Shown: positions 44,955 through 55,851, counted from the first letter of the stretch. The stretch is DNA of 64,000 nucleotides from Grimontia sedimenti (GCF_011045095.1 NZ_JAALDL010000001.1:372001-436000); one strand, 5' to 3'. Notes: generated by a model not told the origin, from the letters alone. Translations and numbers: made by a program.

Positions 44955-47147
44955 ATGACTATCAAGAAAAACAAGCTGGCGATTTTGGTCGGCCTTCTCT
45001 GTGCGGGCACAGCTTCAGCCCAAGACGTTTATACCTTTGACGAAGTGGTTGTCTCTGCAACCCGAAGTGAGCAAAACATCAGTGATGTAGCCGCTTCTGT
45101 TGATGTAGTGAATAGCGAAACAATCGAAGAGAACCTTGCTCAAGATCTTGAGCAGGCGATTGCGAATGAGCCGGGCGTGTCGATGCCGGGCACGGGTCGT
45201 TTCGGTAACTCAGGTTTTAATATTCGTGGTTTGAGCGACAACTACGTAAAAACCATGGTGGATGGTGTTGAACAACCTTCATCGTTCAACCCAGGCGCAG
45301 ATGTGATGCGCAAATACAACAACACTGTTGAGACCGATACCTTGCAGCGTGTAGAGATAAGCAAAGGTCCAGCCTCCAGCCTATACGGCAGTGATGCACT
45401 GGCCGGTGCTGTGATCATCCGCACCAAGAACCCGGGCGACCTTCTGGTAGCTGAGGGTGATGACACCTATGCCAGCGTTAAAGGCGGTTACTACAGTGCT
45501 GATGAGAGCTACAAAGCGACTGCAACTTTGGCAAACCGTATCGGCGATCTGGAAACCTTGTTAATTTTCACACATCGCGATGGTCACGAAACAGCGACCC
45601 ACGGCAGTGGCGCCGATGTTGAAGGCCGCGAACGTGGACAGGCTGACCCATTTGATATCAACTCAGACAACCTTTTGCTGAAAGCTTTCTATCAGTTGAA
45701 TGATGCGCATCGAATTGGCCTGACGGGTGAGATTTATAACCGAGAAGCAGATGGCCTGGTGCTGTCTAACGAAGGCTATGAAATCATGCCAGGCTTCGTA
45801 TATACGCGTAACAGCGCCAGTGATGAAGACAAGCGCAAGCGCGTAACCTTCGAGCATGAATGGCAAGCGAACAACGTCGCGTTCGACCACCTGAAGTGGC
45901 AGGTGACCGCGCTGGAAAGTGAAAGTAATCACAACACCTTTGATGAAACGCCACAGCCGCCAACGTCATTTGGTCATGGATACCGTCAGCGTATGCGTAA
46001 CGGTGTAGATAAGAGTGCCCAGTTTGATGCCCAGTTCGACAAGGCCATTGAACTGGAGAACAGCTTCCATGAAATCAGCTATGGCGTGAATTACATCACT
46101 AACGAGTTTGACCTGGATTACCGCGATTATTACCTAGAGGGTTACAAAGCTGGTACGTCAGTAGATAAAACCGGTGAAGTGCCAAACGCAGAGTCAGTGA
46201 AATGGGGCATCTTTGTACAGGATCAAGCTTTCTTCCTGGAAGAACGCCTGGTAGTGAACGCGGGTCTTCGCTATGACAAGTTTACCGCAGAGCCAAAACA
46301 AGCTTCAGAAGATAATCCAAAGTCCAAAAGTGATGCGTTAACGGCGAAACTGGGTGCGGTTTATCACTGGACGGAGAGCCTGAGCAGCTACGGTAATATC
46401 AGCCAAGGTTACAAAGCACCAACACTTCAAGACCTTTACTACTTCTACGAAACTGACGCGGCAAGCGGTGCGGTATTCGAGGCAAACCCGAACCTGAAGC
46501 CGGAAGAGAGCATTGGTTACGAAACTGGTCTGCGCTTCACTCAGGACTTCGGTCGTATTGAGTTCTCGGTTTATTACAACGACTACAAGAACTTTATCGA
46601 AACGCACAAATTGGCTGATGACAACGGCCAGGGTAAAGAACTTTGGACCAAAGAGAACATCAGCAAAGCAGAAATCTATGGTGCTGAGCTGAAAACACAT
46701 CTGGCATTGGATGTGCTGTTTGGCGCACCAACGGGTCTTTACAGTGACATGAGTGTGGCGTACACCCAAGGTGAAGACAAAGAAAACGGTGAAGCGCTGG
46801 ATACTGTCGCTCCACTTTCTGGTTACTTTGCGCTGGGCTATGCCGACGTTGAAAACACTTACGGTGGTAAGTTGTCAGTGAAAGCTGTTGCGGGTAAATC
46901 CGACTCTGATTGGAGTAACTCAAACGGCACTGAAAACGTGAGTGCGCCTGGTTACGCTGTAACAGATGTGACTGCGTTCTACCGCCCGGTGACAGATCTG
47001 ACGCTGCGTGCCGGTCTATTTAACGCCTTTGATAAGAAATATTGGGACTACAACGACCTGATTGGTGCGGAATCAACCACAGAAGGACTTGATCGTCGCA
47101 CGCAACCAGGACGTAACTGGGGTATTGAAGCCGAATACGTGTTCTAA
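44955..47147 (+). CDS. hutA: TonB-dependent heme receptor HutA
   Basis: 730 residues from the ATG at 44955 (GTG at 44946 is an alternative). Signal peptide (KKNKLAILVGLLCAGTASAQ), then a TonB box and plug ('EVVVSATRSEQNISDVAASV', 'GLSDNYVKTMVDGVEQPSSF', 'SKGPASSLYGSDALAGAVII') and a 22-strand barrel ending in phenylalanine (YVF). The heme-receptor motif 'NPNLKPEES' is present, matching the TonB-dependent hemoglobin/heme family. It imports heme through the outer membrane, energised by the neighbouring TonB system. Follows hutZ by 150 bases with a structured leader; terminator after. Confidence 0.93.
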   Translation: MTIKKNKLAILVGLLCAGTASAQDVYTFDEVVVSATRSEQNISDVAASVDVVNSETIEENLAQDLEQAIANEPGVSMPGTGRFGNSGFNIRGLSDNYVKTMVDGVEQPSSFNPGADVMRKYNNTVETDTLQRVEISKGPASSLYGSDALAGAVIIRTKNPGDLLVAEGDDTYASVKGGYYSADESYKATATLANRIGDLETLLIFTHRDGHETATHGSGADVEGRERGQADPFDINSDNLLLKAFYQLNDAHRIGLTGEIYNREADGLVLSNEGYEIMPGFVYTRNSASDEDKRKRVTFEHEWQANNVAFDHLKWQVTALESESNHNTFDETPQPPTSFGHGYRQRMRNGVDKSAQFDAQFDKAIELENSFHEISYGVNYITNEFDLDYRDYYLEGYKAGTSVDKTGEVPNAESVKWGIFVQDQAFFLEERLVVNAGLRYDKFTAEPKQASEDNPKSKSDALTAKLGAVYHWTESLSSYGNISQGYKAPTLQDLYYFYETDAASGAVFEANPNLKPEESIGYETGLRFTQDFGRIEFSVYYNDYKNFIETHKLADDNGQGKELWTKENISKAEIYGAELKTHLALDVLFGAPTGLYSDMSVAYTQGEDKENGEALDTVAPLSGYFALGYADVENTYGGKLSVKAVAGKSDSDWSNSNGTENVSAPGYAVTDVTAFYRPVTDLTLRAGLFNAFDKKYWDYNDLIGAESTTEGLDRRTQPGRNWGIEAEYVF

Positions 47148-47170
47148 AGCGCAGATTAACCCCTGACGAT

Positions 47171-47200
47171 AAACACCCCGGATTTCTCTGGGGTGTTTTC
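47171..47200 (+). terminator. Terminator after hutA
   Basis: Stem aaacacccc / ggggtgttt with ten-base loop and T tail. Confidence 0.88.
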
Positions 47201-47231
47201 GGTTCTAGCCTGAGTTATGCTCAGAAGGTAC

Positions 47232-49067
47232 ATGATAATAAAAATGACAAAGAATTCTGGAGATACAGTGACTAGCAGTACGCTAACAACCATTTCGACA
47301 CGTTGGTTGATTGATCAGGCGAAAAAGCACAAGAAACGCCTGATTACCGCCAACCTTATCGCTATCTGTGCGACGCTAATCAGCGTGCCAATTCCTCTTT
47401 TTATGCCGCTAATGGTCGACGAGGTGCTGCTCAACAAACCTGCCGGTGGGGTGAATTTCTTCAACCAGATTTTGCCTGAGTCACTGCAGCAACCAGCCAG
47501 TTATATCGTCATGGTTCTGATACTGGTGATTGTGATGCGGATTGTCAGCCAGGCGCTGAATATATGGCAAAGCCGTCAGTTTACTCTGGTGTCCAAATCC
47601 ATCACTTGCAATATTCGCCAGCAACTCCTCGATAAGCTTGGCCGCATCAGTATGAAAGAGTACGAAGAGCGTGGCAGCGGCGGCGTGAGTTCCCACCTGG
47701 TGACGGATATTGAGACTATCGACTCTTTCCTAGGCAACAGTTTGAGCCGCTTTGTGGTGGGTGTACTGACGGTCTTTGGCACGGCAATTATTCTTCTATG
47801 GCTTGACTGGGCGCTTGGCTTATTCATATTGCTGGTTAACCCGCTGGTCATCTACCTCTCACGCAAAATGGGTCAACGCGTTAAGCACCTGAAAAAGGCC
47901 GAAAACCAATCTTTTGAGCGGTTCCAACAACGCCTGGTAGAAACGCTGGATGGCATCTATCAGCTCCGTGCTGCTAACCGTGAACGTGCTTACCTTGATG
48001 TTCTGAAGACAGACGCCGAAGCGATTCGCCTCGATGCTGATAAGTACGCTTGGCAGTCAGAGGCGGCGGGACGTGTTTCCTTCTTGATGTTCCTGATCGG
48101 TTTTGAACTGTTCCGTGCGGCGGCGATGCTGATGGTGCTGTTCAGCGACCTGACGATTGGCCAGATCTTCGCGGTGTTTGGTTATCTTTGGTTTATGCTC
48201 AGCCCGATTCAAGAGCTGCTGGGTATTCAATACGCTTGGTTCAGTGCTTCAGCAGCAATGAAACGTTTGAACGGTCTGCTTGCATTGGATGAAGAGCCAC
48301 GTAACGCATCCGAGAAAGATCCGCTGGAAAGCAAAGAAACCTTTGGGGTGGAATGTCGCGACCTGACCTTCAGTTACGACAGTGAGAAAACGGTGTTGAA
48401 CGGCCTTTCTCTGAACATTCCTCAAGGCAAGCGTGTGGCGCTGGTTGGTGCTTCAGGTGGCGGTAAATCGACGTTAATTCAGCTGTTGCTGGGGCTTTAT
48501 CGCAAGTCAGACGGTGAAATCTTGATTGATGGCAAACCTGTCGAAGAGATTGGGTACGAAACCCTGCGACAGCATACGGCCGTGGTCTTGCAACAACCTA
48601 TGATCTTCAACGACACATTGCGTGAAAACCTGACATTAGGGCGAACTGACTTCTCTGACGATCAGCTGTGGCAATCTCTGGAAATTGCTCAGCTAAGTGA
48701 TGTTGTCGATAAGCTGGATAACGGATTGGAATCCCAGTTGGGCCGACAAGGCCTCAAGCTTTCTGGAGGACAGCGTCAGCGCTTAGCCATTGCCCGTATG
48801 ATCCTGACCAATCCTAAGCTGGTGATTTTGGACGAAGCGACCTCAGCGCTGGATACTGCAACAGAAGCAGCGTTACATGAGGCGCTGAATAACTTCCTTC
48901 AAGGCCGAACCACACTGATCGTGGCGCACCGTTTGTCTGCGGTGAAACAAGCTGACCTGATTTATGTACTGGAAGATGGCAAGGTTGCGCAAAGCGGTAA
49001 CCACAGCGAACTGGTGCAGGAAGAAGGGGTTTATCAAACCCTATACGGTAATCTTCAAGTCGGTTGA
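47232..49067 (+). CDS. ABC-type exporter, fused permease and ATPase (MsbA-like)
   Basis: About 611 residues. Six transmembrane helices (residues about 25-320) and a C-terminal ABC domain with Walker A GASGGGKST, signature LSGGQRQRLA, Walker B LVILDEATSALD and H-loop VAHRLSAV. Half-transporter that would dimerise. The start is unsure: ATG 47232 has aaggt upstream, while a GTG at 47268 (MTSSTLTTISTRW) has a better placed ggag. Substrate unknown; adjacency to the heme cluster is suggestive at most. It follows hutA's terminator, so it has its own promoter. Confidence 0.9.
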   Translation: MIIKMTKNSGDTVTSSTLTTISTRWLIDQAKKHKKRLITANLIAICATLISVPIPLFMPLMVDEVLLNKPAGGVNFFNQILPESLQQPASYIVMVLILVIVMRIVSQALNIWQSRQFTLVSKSITCNIRQQLLDKLGRISMKEYEERGSGGVSSHLVTDIETIDSFLGNSLSRFVVGVLTVFGTAIILLWLDWALGLFILLVNPLVIYLSRKMGQRVKHLKKAENQSFERFQQRLVETLDGIYQLRAANRERAYLDVLKTDAEAIRLDADKYAWQSEAAGRVSFLMFLIGFELFRAAAMLMVLFSDLTIGQIFAVFGYLWFMLSPIQELLGIQYAWFSASAAMKRLNGLLALDEEPRNASEKDPLESKETFGVECRDLTFSYDSEKTVLNGLSLNIPQGKRVALVGASGGGKSTLIQLLLGLYRKSDGEILIDGKPVEEIGYETLRQHTAVVLQQPMIFNDTLRENLTLGRTDFSDDQLWQSLEIAQLSDVVDKLDNGLESQLGRQGLKLSGGQRQRLAIARMILTNPKLVILDEATSALDTATEAALHEALNNFLQGRTTLIVAHRLSAVKQADLIYVLEDGKVAQSGNHSELVQEEGVYQTLYGNLQVG

Positions 49068-49088
49068 TTACAAACAACGCCTCAAACG

Positions 49089-49114
49089 AAAGCCCTGCAT
49101 CAGCAGGGCTTTTT
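49089..49114. terminator. Bidirectional terminator
   Basis: Ten-bp perfect stem aaagccctgc / gcagggcttt, loop atca, T tail; between the ABC exporter and the convergent glycosidase gene. Confidence 0.9.
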
Positions 49115-49135
49115 AGCTTTCTGGAGCGGTACGGA

Positions 49136-50650
<1,515 letters not shown>

Positions 50651-50812
50651 TCAGAAATTAGGTGTTTTACGTTCAAGAGGACAAAAAGGGGAAGGCAACA
50701 CAAGTAGGAATGACAACATTTCCCACGGCAAATACAGAGATGTGCTGGCAAGAGTGCCAAGAGTGTTCCACCCTTATTAATAGATATCTTTATAGAAGGG
50801 TTACTGTCGCTA

Positions 50813-51037
50813 ATGAAAGTGCTGCTGAAATCCAACATAACCTGCCCGAAATGCGGTCACATAAAGTCAGAACTCATGCCAATAGACAAGCCCTTGCAGC
50901 ACTACGAATGCGAAGGATGTGGCGAGATAATGATCGTGCAGGAAGGCATGTGCTGTGTGTTCTGTGCTTATGGTGATGCTCCCTGTCCTCAAGCGCAGGT
51001 GAAAGGTGTTGGGCGATGCACCGACAAGCTCCATTGA
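50813..51037 (+). CDS. Cysteine-rich GDCCVxC-type domain protein
   Basis: 74 residues from ATG (an upstream ATG at 50662 in another frame has no support). Cysteine pairs CPKC (residues 11-14), CEGC (33-36), and the segment 'GMCCVFCAYGDAPCPQAQ' form the GDCCVxC-type pattern; here the first aspartate is replaced by methionine (GMCC). It is probably a small metal- or thiol-redox protein. It abuts the convergent cupin gene directly (stop at 51035-51037). Confidence 0.82.
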   Translation: MKVLLKSNITCPKCGHIKSELMPIDKPLQHYECEGCGEIMIVQEGMCCVFCAYGDAPCPQAQVKGVGRCTDKLH

Positions 51038-51376
51038 TTATTCGATCTCTCCAGAAGGGTAGAACACCGCCAGCCAAACAGTTTCTCGCTCCGGATCAGT
51101 CCAACTGACTTTATGCCTGGTATGGGCTGGGATATTAAGATGGTCACCCGCCTCCAAAGATACAGATTCACCGTTTTCAAACGTTAGCTCTGCGTTGCCT
51201 TGCAATACAACTACCCATTCGCTTTCTTCCTGATCATACCAACCTGTTTCAGGTGACGTTTGGCCTCGCGACACTATTCTCTCAATTCTGACAAACGGGT
51301 GTTTGATTAGATCTTCAAATACTTCATGATTTCTGGCGTTTGGCAGGGTTTTGAAGAGGTTTCCTTGTTTGAACAT
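51038..51376 (-). CDS. Small cupin-fold protein
   Basis: 112 residues from the ATG at 51376 with ribosome site ggag; an upstream ATG at 51412 is less likely. A single beta-barrel cupin: 'EWVVVLQGNAELTFENGESV' and 'LEAGDHLNIPAHTRHKVSWT', with histidines in HLNIPAHTRHKV as possible metal ligands. Function not determined; many such cupins bind small ligands or metals. Convergent with the GDCCVxC gene. Confidence 0.82.
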   Translation of the reverse strand: MFKQGNLFKTLPNARNHEVFEDLIKHPFVRIERIVSRGQTSPETGWYDQEESEWVVVLQGNAELTFENGESVSLEAGDHLNIPAHTRHKVSWTDPERETVWLAVFYPSGEIE

Positions 51377-51610
51377 CTTTTCTGACTCCATCTGAAGCAA
51401 CCTGTTGAACATAAAGAGTAAACATAATTCACTCTTGCATAATAAGGTGCCTAAAAATCGCTACGCAATGCTGTTTTCTATGTCGAAAACCATCCGGGAA
51501 AAGTCTATTACCGACAAATTGCTCTTTGTCTCAACATTGCATCACAAATTGAGAGTTATATGAAATTACACTCACCGCGACGGAGCAAGGTTTTTGGCAA
51601 GGAGATAACG

Positions 51611-51832
51611 ATGAGTGTACACACTTGGTATTGCGCTAACTGCAAAAAAGAAACTGGACATGAAGTACGTGAGCAAGCTCACCATGATCCAGCTGTTCGC
51701 GCGCTAACAGCACCCCCAAAGGGGAACAACTATAAAGACTACACTGAGTGCACTTGTACTGTGTGTGGCACGGTTGAGTGGGTTGATCCAGTTGACATCT
51801 ATCAGCTCGCAGTACACGACTTTGGTGATTAA
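51611..51832 (+). CDS. Small zinc-ribbon-like protein
   Basis: 73 residues from the ATG at 51611, which follows an ideal aaggag site; an in-frame ATG at 51560 is unlikely. Two CxxC pairs, CANC at the N-terminus and CTVC at about residues 54-57, suggest a zinc ribbon. The middle (HHDPAVRALTAPPKGNNYKD) is polar and the C-terminus acidic. No family assigned. Confidence 0.72.
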   Translation: MSVHTWYCANCKKETGHEVREQAHHDPAVRALTAPPKGNNYKDYTECTCTVCGTVEWVDPVDIYQLAVHDFGD

Positions 51833-51848
51833 GTCGCCTCTGGAAGAG

Positions 51849-51880
51849 GGAGCAGGTAAGTTAACTGCTCCTTAATTTTA
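51849..51880 (+). terminator. Terminator after zinc-ribbon-like gene
   Basis: Stem ggagcag / ctgctcc with nine-base loop and T-rich tail. The rest of the gap to 52206 holds the palindrome at 52028 and no gene. Confidence 0.82.
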
Positions 51881-52027
51881 ACCATATAACGCACTATAAC
51901 TTATAATTGGTATAAGAGTTTAACCGTAACCACCTCAGATTAAACGCTTTTTTCTAATCCTCATAAATTCGCGGCCTAAATAACTCATTCATTTCCGTCA
52001 TCTACGTTGAATCAATCTTGAATTCCA

Positions 52028-52050
52028 TAGTCATATATAATATGACTATA
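52028..52050. repeat. Perfect 10-bp inverted repeat upstream of the OmpA lipoprotein
   Basis: ATAGTCATAT, spacer ata, ATATGACTAT. No T tail follows, so it is more operator-like than terminator-like. Confidence 0.6.
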
Positions 52051-52206
52051 AAACAGTGTTCGATTGTGGGTTAAGTTTGCAATGTGCTGACAATCAGTGC
52101 CTTACGGATATCTATGATTGGCCACCTTATCAATACGCATATTCTCGGCCCAGCCGGCTGAGTAGAGCCCCTCGAAGTATGAGGGTGGAAAGAAGGAGAT
52201 ATTGTT

Positions 52207-52833
52207 ATGCGTAAATCTATTCCTGTAGTGACTTTACTTGCCGCTTCGCTGGTGCTTGGAGGCTGTGCCTCAAATACTGGGACAGGCGCAGCCATAGGGG
52301 CGGCTACTGGCGCTGTGTTAGGTAAAGCTACCGGCAACCATAAAGACAAACGTATCTTTATCGGTGCTGCGATTGGCGCATTGGCAGGTGCTGCAGTCGG
52401 GCAATATATGGACCAACAAGAAGCTGCGTTTCGTGAAGAGTTGTCAGGATCTGGAATCGAAGTCGTGCGTGAAGGTGACAATATCCGTCTGGTGATGCCT
52501 TCTAATATTACATTCGGCACCAACCAAAGTGGCATCACACCGGGCTTCTACCAATCTCTTGATGCAGTAGCCCGAGTTATGAATGAATATGACAAAACCT
52601 TCCTGAGCATAGAAGGACACACGGACAGCACAGGTGATGCAGCATATAACTTCACCTTGTCCGAAAAACGTGCGGAGAGCGTGAAAGGGTATCTGCTTCG
52701 CTCGGCGGTCAACGCACAGCGTTTGTATGTGACAGGGTATGGTGAAACCCAACCCATTGCTTCCAATGAAACCTCATCAGGAAGAGCAAAGAATCGACGT
52801 GTTGAGGTTCAAATCGTACCAAATCAAGCGTGA
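52207..52833 (+). CDS. OmpA-family peptidoglycan-associated lipoprotein (YiaD-like)
   Basis: 208 residues: signal peptide with lipobox LGGC, a glycine-zipper region (GAAIGAATGAVLGKATGN, then IGAAIGALAGAAVGQYMD), and a C-terminal OmpA peptidoglycan-binding domain (about 100-205) with 'LSIEGHTDSTGDAAYNFTLS', 'LSEKRAESVKGYLL' and 'GRAKNRRVEV'. YiaD-like proteins link the outer membrane to the wall. Ribosome site ggag at the start. Confidence 0.92.
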   Translation: MRKSIPVVTLLAASLVLGGCASNTGTGAAIGAATGAVLGKATGNHKDKRIFIGAAIGALAGAAVGQYMDQQEAAFREELSGSGIEVVREGDNIRLVMPSNITFGTNQSGITPGFYQSLDAVARVMNEYDKTFLSIEGHTDSTGDAAYNFTLSEKRAESVKGYLLRSAVNAQRLYVTGYGETQPIASNETSSGRAKNRRVEVQIVPNQA

Positions 52834-52954
52834 CCTCACTCGAAGGGGAAGCTGGCCAGCTTCTCCTTCACCTTATTCCCGTCAGAAAGTATGTGTTTTT
52901 CATGAATTTTCTCAGGAACTTGATCGTTTCAGTGATTTCTATGCGAACTATCTA

Positions 52955-52993
52955 GTTAGGTGAGGCGACTCGTAATAATATGTATCGCCTAAC
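52955..52993. repeat. Inverted repeat after the OmpA lipoprotein gene
   Basis: GTTAGG (52955) with CCTAAC (to 52993), and GGCGA with TCGCC inside, can form alternative stems. There is no T tail. The order GTTRRR...YYYAAC is the reverse of an integron attC site, so it is not an attC. Confidence 0.45.
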
Positions 52994-53058
52994 GTTCCAC
53001 GATAAGTGATTTCGCGGACGATCATTATAAAAGAGTCAAAAAGGAATAAGAGGTTTAC

Positions 53059-53265
53059 ATGCCATTAGTAGCTTGCCCGGTTTGTGAAAAACAGGTATCC
53101 AAACGAGCGTTATCTTGCCCAGGGTGCGGAGAACCGGATCCTGCCCGCTATCACTCACGAAATACATGGCTCTCGCGCCTGTTTTGGTTACTGGTCTGGG
53201 TGGGTATCGGCGCCGCAGTTTGGTATAAAGTCGTTCCAATGGTGATGGAAGTATTTAAGCAGTAA
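53059..53265 (+). CDS. Zinc-ribbon plus single-helix membrane protein
   Basis: 68 residues: an N-terminal CPVC ... CPGCGEPDP zinc ribbon and one transmembrane helix (LSRLFWLLVWVGIGAAVWYK). Typical small inner-membrane protein with a cytoplasmic zinc finger. Ribosome site agagg. Terminator follows. Confidence 0.82.
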   Translation: MPLVACPVCEKQVSKRALSCPGCGEPDPARYHSRNTWLSRLFWLLVWVGIGAAVWYKVVPMVMEVFKQ

Positions 53266-53298
53266 TTGACTTCACTGCCTCGGTATACCGAATCGAAT

Positions 53299-53328
53299 AA
53301 AGAGGATGGGGCAAGCCCATCCTCTTTT
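53299..53328. terminator. Bidirectional terminator
   Basis: Twelve-bp perfect stem aaagaggatggg / cccatcctcttt with T tails on both strands. Confidence 0.9.
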
Positions 53329-53331
53329 GCT

Positions 53332-53601
53332 TTATATTTTTTCTAGCCGTTCATGTTCTAGATCTGGTGTCGGTGACCAATCGCACAAGCTTAAGTGTGT
53401 CAGTAAAATGCCAGGCGAACTTTCCCCCAAGGCAATAGAATAGAAAAGCTCAGCTATCTCTTCATCGCCGCCAAAACACCGCAATATCGAGCCAATGATT
53501 TCCGATCTTTCTGTGCCTTCTTCAACCTGTCGTCTTATCCAGTCATACTCCAGGGAGCTTTCGTTGATAATGGTTTTTCGGCCCAGTGCAAACGTTGTCA
53601 T
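53332..53601 (-). CDS. Hypothetical protein, 89 residues
   Basis: Starts at ATG 53601 with ribosome site gggagg; an in-frame ATG at 53664 is unsupported. Acidic, soluble and helical (EGTERSEIIGSILRCFGGDE; GESSPGILLTHLSLCDWSP). No family recognised. Single gene between a bidirectional terminator and the accessory-like stretch. Confidence 0.65.
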   Translation of the reverse strand: MTTFALGRKTIINESSLEYDWIRRQVEEGTERSEIIGSILRCFGGDEEIAELFYSIALGESSPGILLTHLSLCDWSPTPDLEHERLEKI

Positions 53602-53801
53602 GATGCCTCCCGACACCTTTACTTTCTCTGTGACAAGTACGTTACATAAGCTATTAAACCGCATCTAATCTGTTGTTAACTCGACAAAGATCTCAAATAT
53701 AATCAACTAGTGGCATATTGGTGTGTATGCTTCTTAAGCATGCATGTTTCAGATCACATCAATTTGAGAGCAATTATTTATACTCGATGTGCTTATTCAT
53801 T

Positions 53802-53832
53802 AAAAAATGGCGCTCAAAGCGCAAAATTTTTT
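53802..53832. terminator. Terminator-like hairpin without assigned gene
   Basis: Stem gcgct / agcgc flanked by A6 on one side and T6 on the other (aaaaaat...attttttc), pairing further. No gene reads into it on either strand between 53602 and 53803 that I can support. Confidence 0.5.
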
Positions 53833-53903
53833 CATAGATCTAACCAATACGCATGGAACAGTGGTAGGTTAGCGCCGTTAACAGACCCAAGACTATAAAG
53901 CCT

Positions 53904-54391
53904 ATGAAATGGATTCTGACGAATTGGATTCGCAAGAAGAAGTTTGAGAAGTTTTTTACCCGTGTGGAAGAAGACTTCTTCGATAAAAAAAGTATGCGCC
54001 ATACCTTGAAGCTAGGATTCTTGAATCATTGAAAGAATCTGGCGAGACAAAGCCTAAGCGAGCTTCACGTATTGTATTGGCCTGTATCAGGCAAGCATTA
54101 CTGGACAAATACCTCACTGAAAACCGCTATATCCGCTTTTTGGAAGACAATAAGAGAGAATTCTTCTTGGATAGAGTGTCAGGGAGTGATGTAGACGTTG
54201 ATTACGAGCATATTATTCGTAACTTCATCCACAACAAACACTGCGAATGTTCAGATTACATCCTTTCTCATGTTCCAAAATACTTCCAAAAGTTCGCGAA
54301 AGAGTTAGAAGTCGACATGAGTTACCCCATGAACAAGCAGGGTGAGCAAGAGATGTTAGACGACATCATCATGCTGCTGAATCACAAATAG
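53904..54391 (+). pseudogene. Hypothetical protein, frameshifted at an A7 run
   Basis: From ATG 53904 the frame reads MKWILTNWIRKKKFEKFFTR and stops at 54029-54031; the -1 frame then carries on without interruption from about 53991 (YAPYLEARILESLKESGE) to 54391. One added A in the run 53985-53991 restores a 162-residue helical, Lys/Glu-rich protein ending MLLNHK. No family recognised. Same style of break as in pntA and the TraF-like gene. Its neighbourhood is one of small accessory-like genes. Confidence 0.7.
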
Positions 54392-54537
54392 AAGTTTTCA
54401 CATCTAGGCGGGTGACTATCCGCCACTCTCACCAGTCTTCACTACAAGTCTATATACCCGAACGCTGAAATTGAGACCGTTACCGTTAACCGTCTAATCA
54501 AAGCAGCTTGCCGTTCTTCATAAACAGAGTAGAATTA

Positions 54538-54557
54538 TACTGTATACATAAACAGTA
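54538..54557. promoter_or_regulatory. LexA (SOS) box
   Basis: TACTGTATACATAAACAGTA matches the TACTGT(AT)4ACAGTA consensus at 18 of 20 positions, with the required CTGT-N8-ACAG core. It ends nine bases before the ATG of the gene at 54567, a place where LexA would block transcription. Confidence 0.82.
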
Positions 54558-54566
54558 TTTATTGTT

Positions 54567-54878
54567 ATGCCTGCAATCCGATACCGACACAATTATAAAG
54601 CCGTTGTGATGAGCGGCTCTGACGAGCACCAAAAAGGTCAGATGATCCCTGCCTACTTGAGAGACGGCAGTTTGATTTACTATCCATTTGGTGGCTTCGT
54701 GAAGCGCGAAGTACTGACCTATGAGCAATACGTTAAGTTGATGTTCATCGACGCATTTTCACAATCTGACGATGGTGCTGCTTGGGAAGACATCAGCAGC
54801 AATAAAGTATTAGGGGTATTTATGCGAGGAGAGTACTTTGTTGTACTTTCTGAAGGTAAACCCATCATGGTCCAGTAG
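54567..54878 (+). CDS. Hypothetical protein, predicted SOS-regulated
   Basis: 103 residues, soluble, no signal peptide. A beta-rich N-terminus (IRYRHNYKAVVMSGS), 'DGSLIYYPFGGFVKREVLTY' and a C-terminal hydrophobic strand (GVFMRGEYFVVLSEG). No family recognised. A near-consensus LexA box lies directly upstream, and no good ribosome site intervenes between it and the ATG (attgtt), so the start may be leaderless or the downstream M15 (MSGSDEHQ) used. Induction by DNA damage is inferred from the box. Confidence 0.7.
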   Translation: MPAIRYRHNYKAVVMSGSDEHQKGQMIPAYLRDGSLIYYPFGGFVKREVLTYEQYVKLMFIDAFSQSDDGAAWEDISSNKVLGVFMRGEYFVVLSEGKPIMVQ

Positions 54879-55029
54879 CTTAGTACTTCTGGCACCACCT
54901 ATGTATCTGCTTACTAATGCTTTTTAGTCGCTAGAAAAATAGTGACGTCCTTCCAGAGCCTTTGCATCGTGATCGACTACGCCTGTTCAAACCTCATAAT
55001 GAAGACTCAGCAGGACAAGGACAGTCAGT

Positions 55030-55851
55030 ATGTCGAACAATAAAGAACAAGACTTCAATTCACTATTGAACCAAGGGTGGCAAAAACATGAGTCAGAACC
55101 AAACGCGGTTTTTGATTCGATGGCCTCTATGTTAGGTAGCTTGGAACCAGAGCAAACCGAATCTGCGATGACCTTATTGCTCCATACAGCAATAGGGCAC
55201 CTATACGCTCCTGACAAGCTATTACACCTACTGTCATCCTTGCCACCTAACCGAGCAAATCTTCCATCAAGCCTTCGTGCGCAAGTCCTGGCAGATTACT
55301 TTCAAACCAAAAAGCTTTCCGACATGAGCCATTTGGCGACTGATGATCAGCACCGGGTGTTTGCACAAATTGCCAATGAGTACGCCGCATTAAAAAAAAC
55401 AGCTCAAGCCTCTCAATGGTTAACGATGGCAACGGAAGGCGTTAGCACGAGTTCAGTGTCAAAACCCCTTGCGCGCGCTCTTGCTATCACTGGTAATAAC
55501 TTAGCGTGTCAGTTTGAGGGGTTGGAAGAACGCTCGATAGAGCAAGACCAACAAATGATAAAAGCAGCGCAACTGGCTTTACAGTTTTGGCGAGTTGCAG
55601 GAGGCTGGATGCAAGAAGAGCGTGCTGAATACCGACTGGCTATGAGCTTCATTAAAGCAGGCCGATATGAGGAAGCTCGAACACATGCACAGCGCTGTGA
55701 AGCAATATGCATTGAAAATAACGCAGATGATTTCGAGAGATATTTCGCCAGTGATCTGTTGATGCTAGTGCACTTCCATTTAGCACAAAGCCACAAGCTT
55801 AAGGTAGGTGAAGATCTCCGCGAATATTGCGAAACGAGTTCGCTAGACTGA
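55030..55851 (+). CDS. Hypothetical helical-repeat protein
   Basis: 273 residues, all helical in appearance, with TPR-like alanine/aromatic repeats ('LALQFWRVAGGWMQEERAEY', 'MSFIKAGRYEEARTHAQRCE'). No signal peptide. Ribosome site aagga. Function unknown; TPR-like proteins usually mediate protein-protein contacts. Confidence 0.75.
   Translation: MSNNKEQDFNSLLNQGWQKHESEPNAVFDSMASMLGSLEPEQTESAMTLLLHTAIGHLYAPDKLLHLLSSLPPNRANLPSSLRAQVLADYFQTKKLSDMSHLATDDQHRVFAQIANEYAALKKTAQASQWLTMATEGVSTSSVSKPLARALAITGNNLACQFEGLEERSIEQDQQMIKAAQLALQFWRVAGGWMQEERAEYRLAMSFIKAGRYEEARTHAQRCEAICIENNADDFERYFASDLLMLVHFHLAQSHKLKVGEDLREYCETSSLD

Noticed and set aside
52955-52993. GTTAGG...CCTAAC inverted repeat, considered as an integron attC site
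   Set aside because: attC sites run from RYYYAAC to GTTRRRY; this repeat has the opposite order on both strands, and no integrase or further sites are present.
53710-53898. Possible 62-residue gene before the frameshifted hypothetical gene
   Set aside because: No ribosome site, unconvincing composition, and it runs through a terminator-like hairpin.
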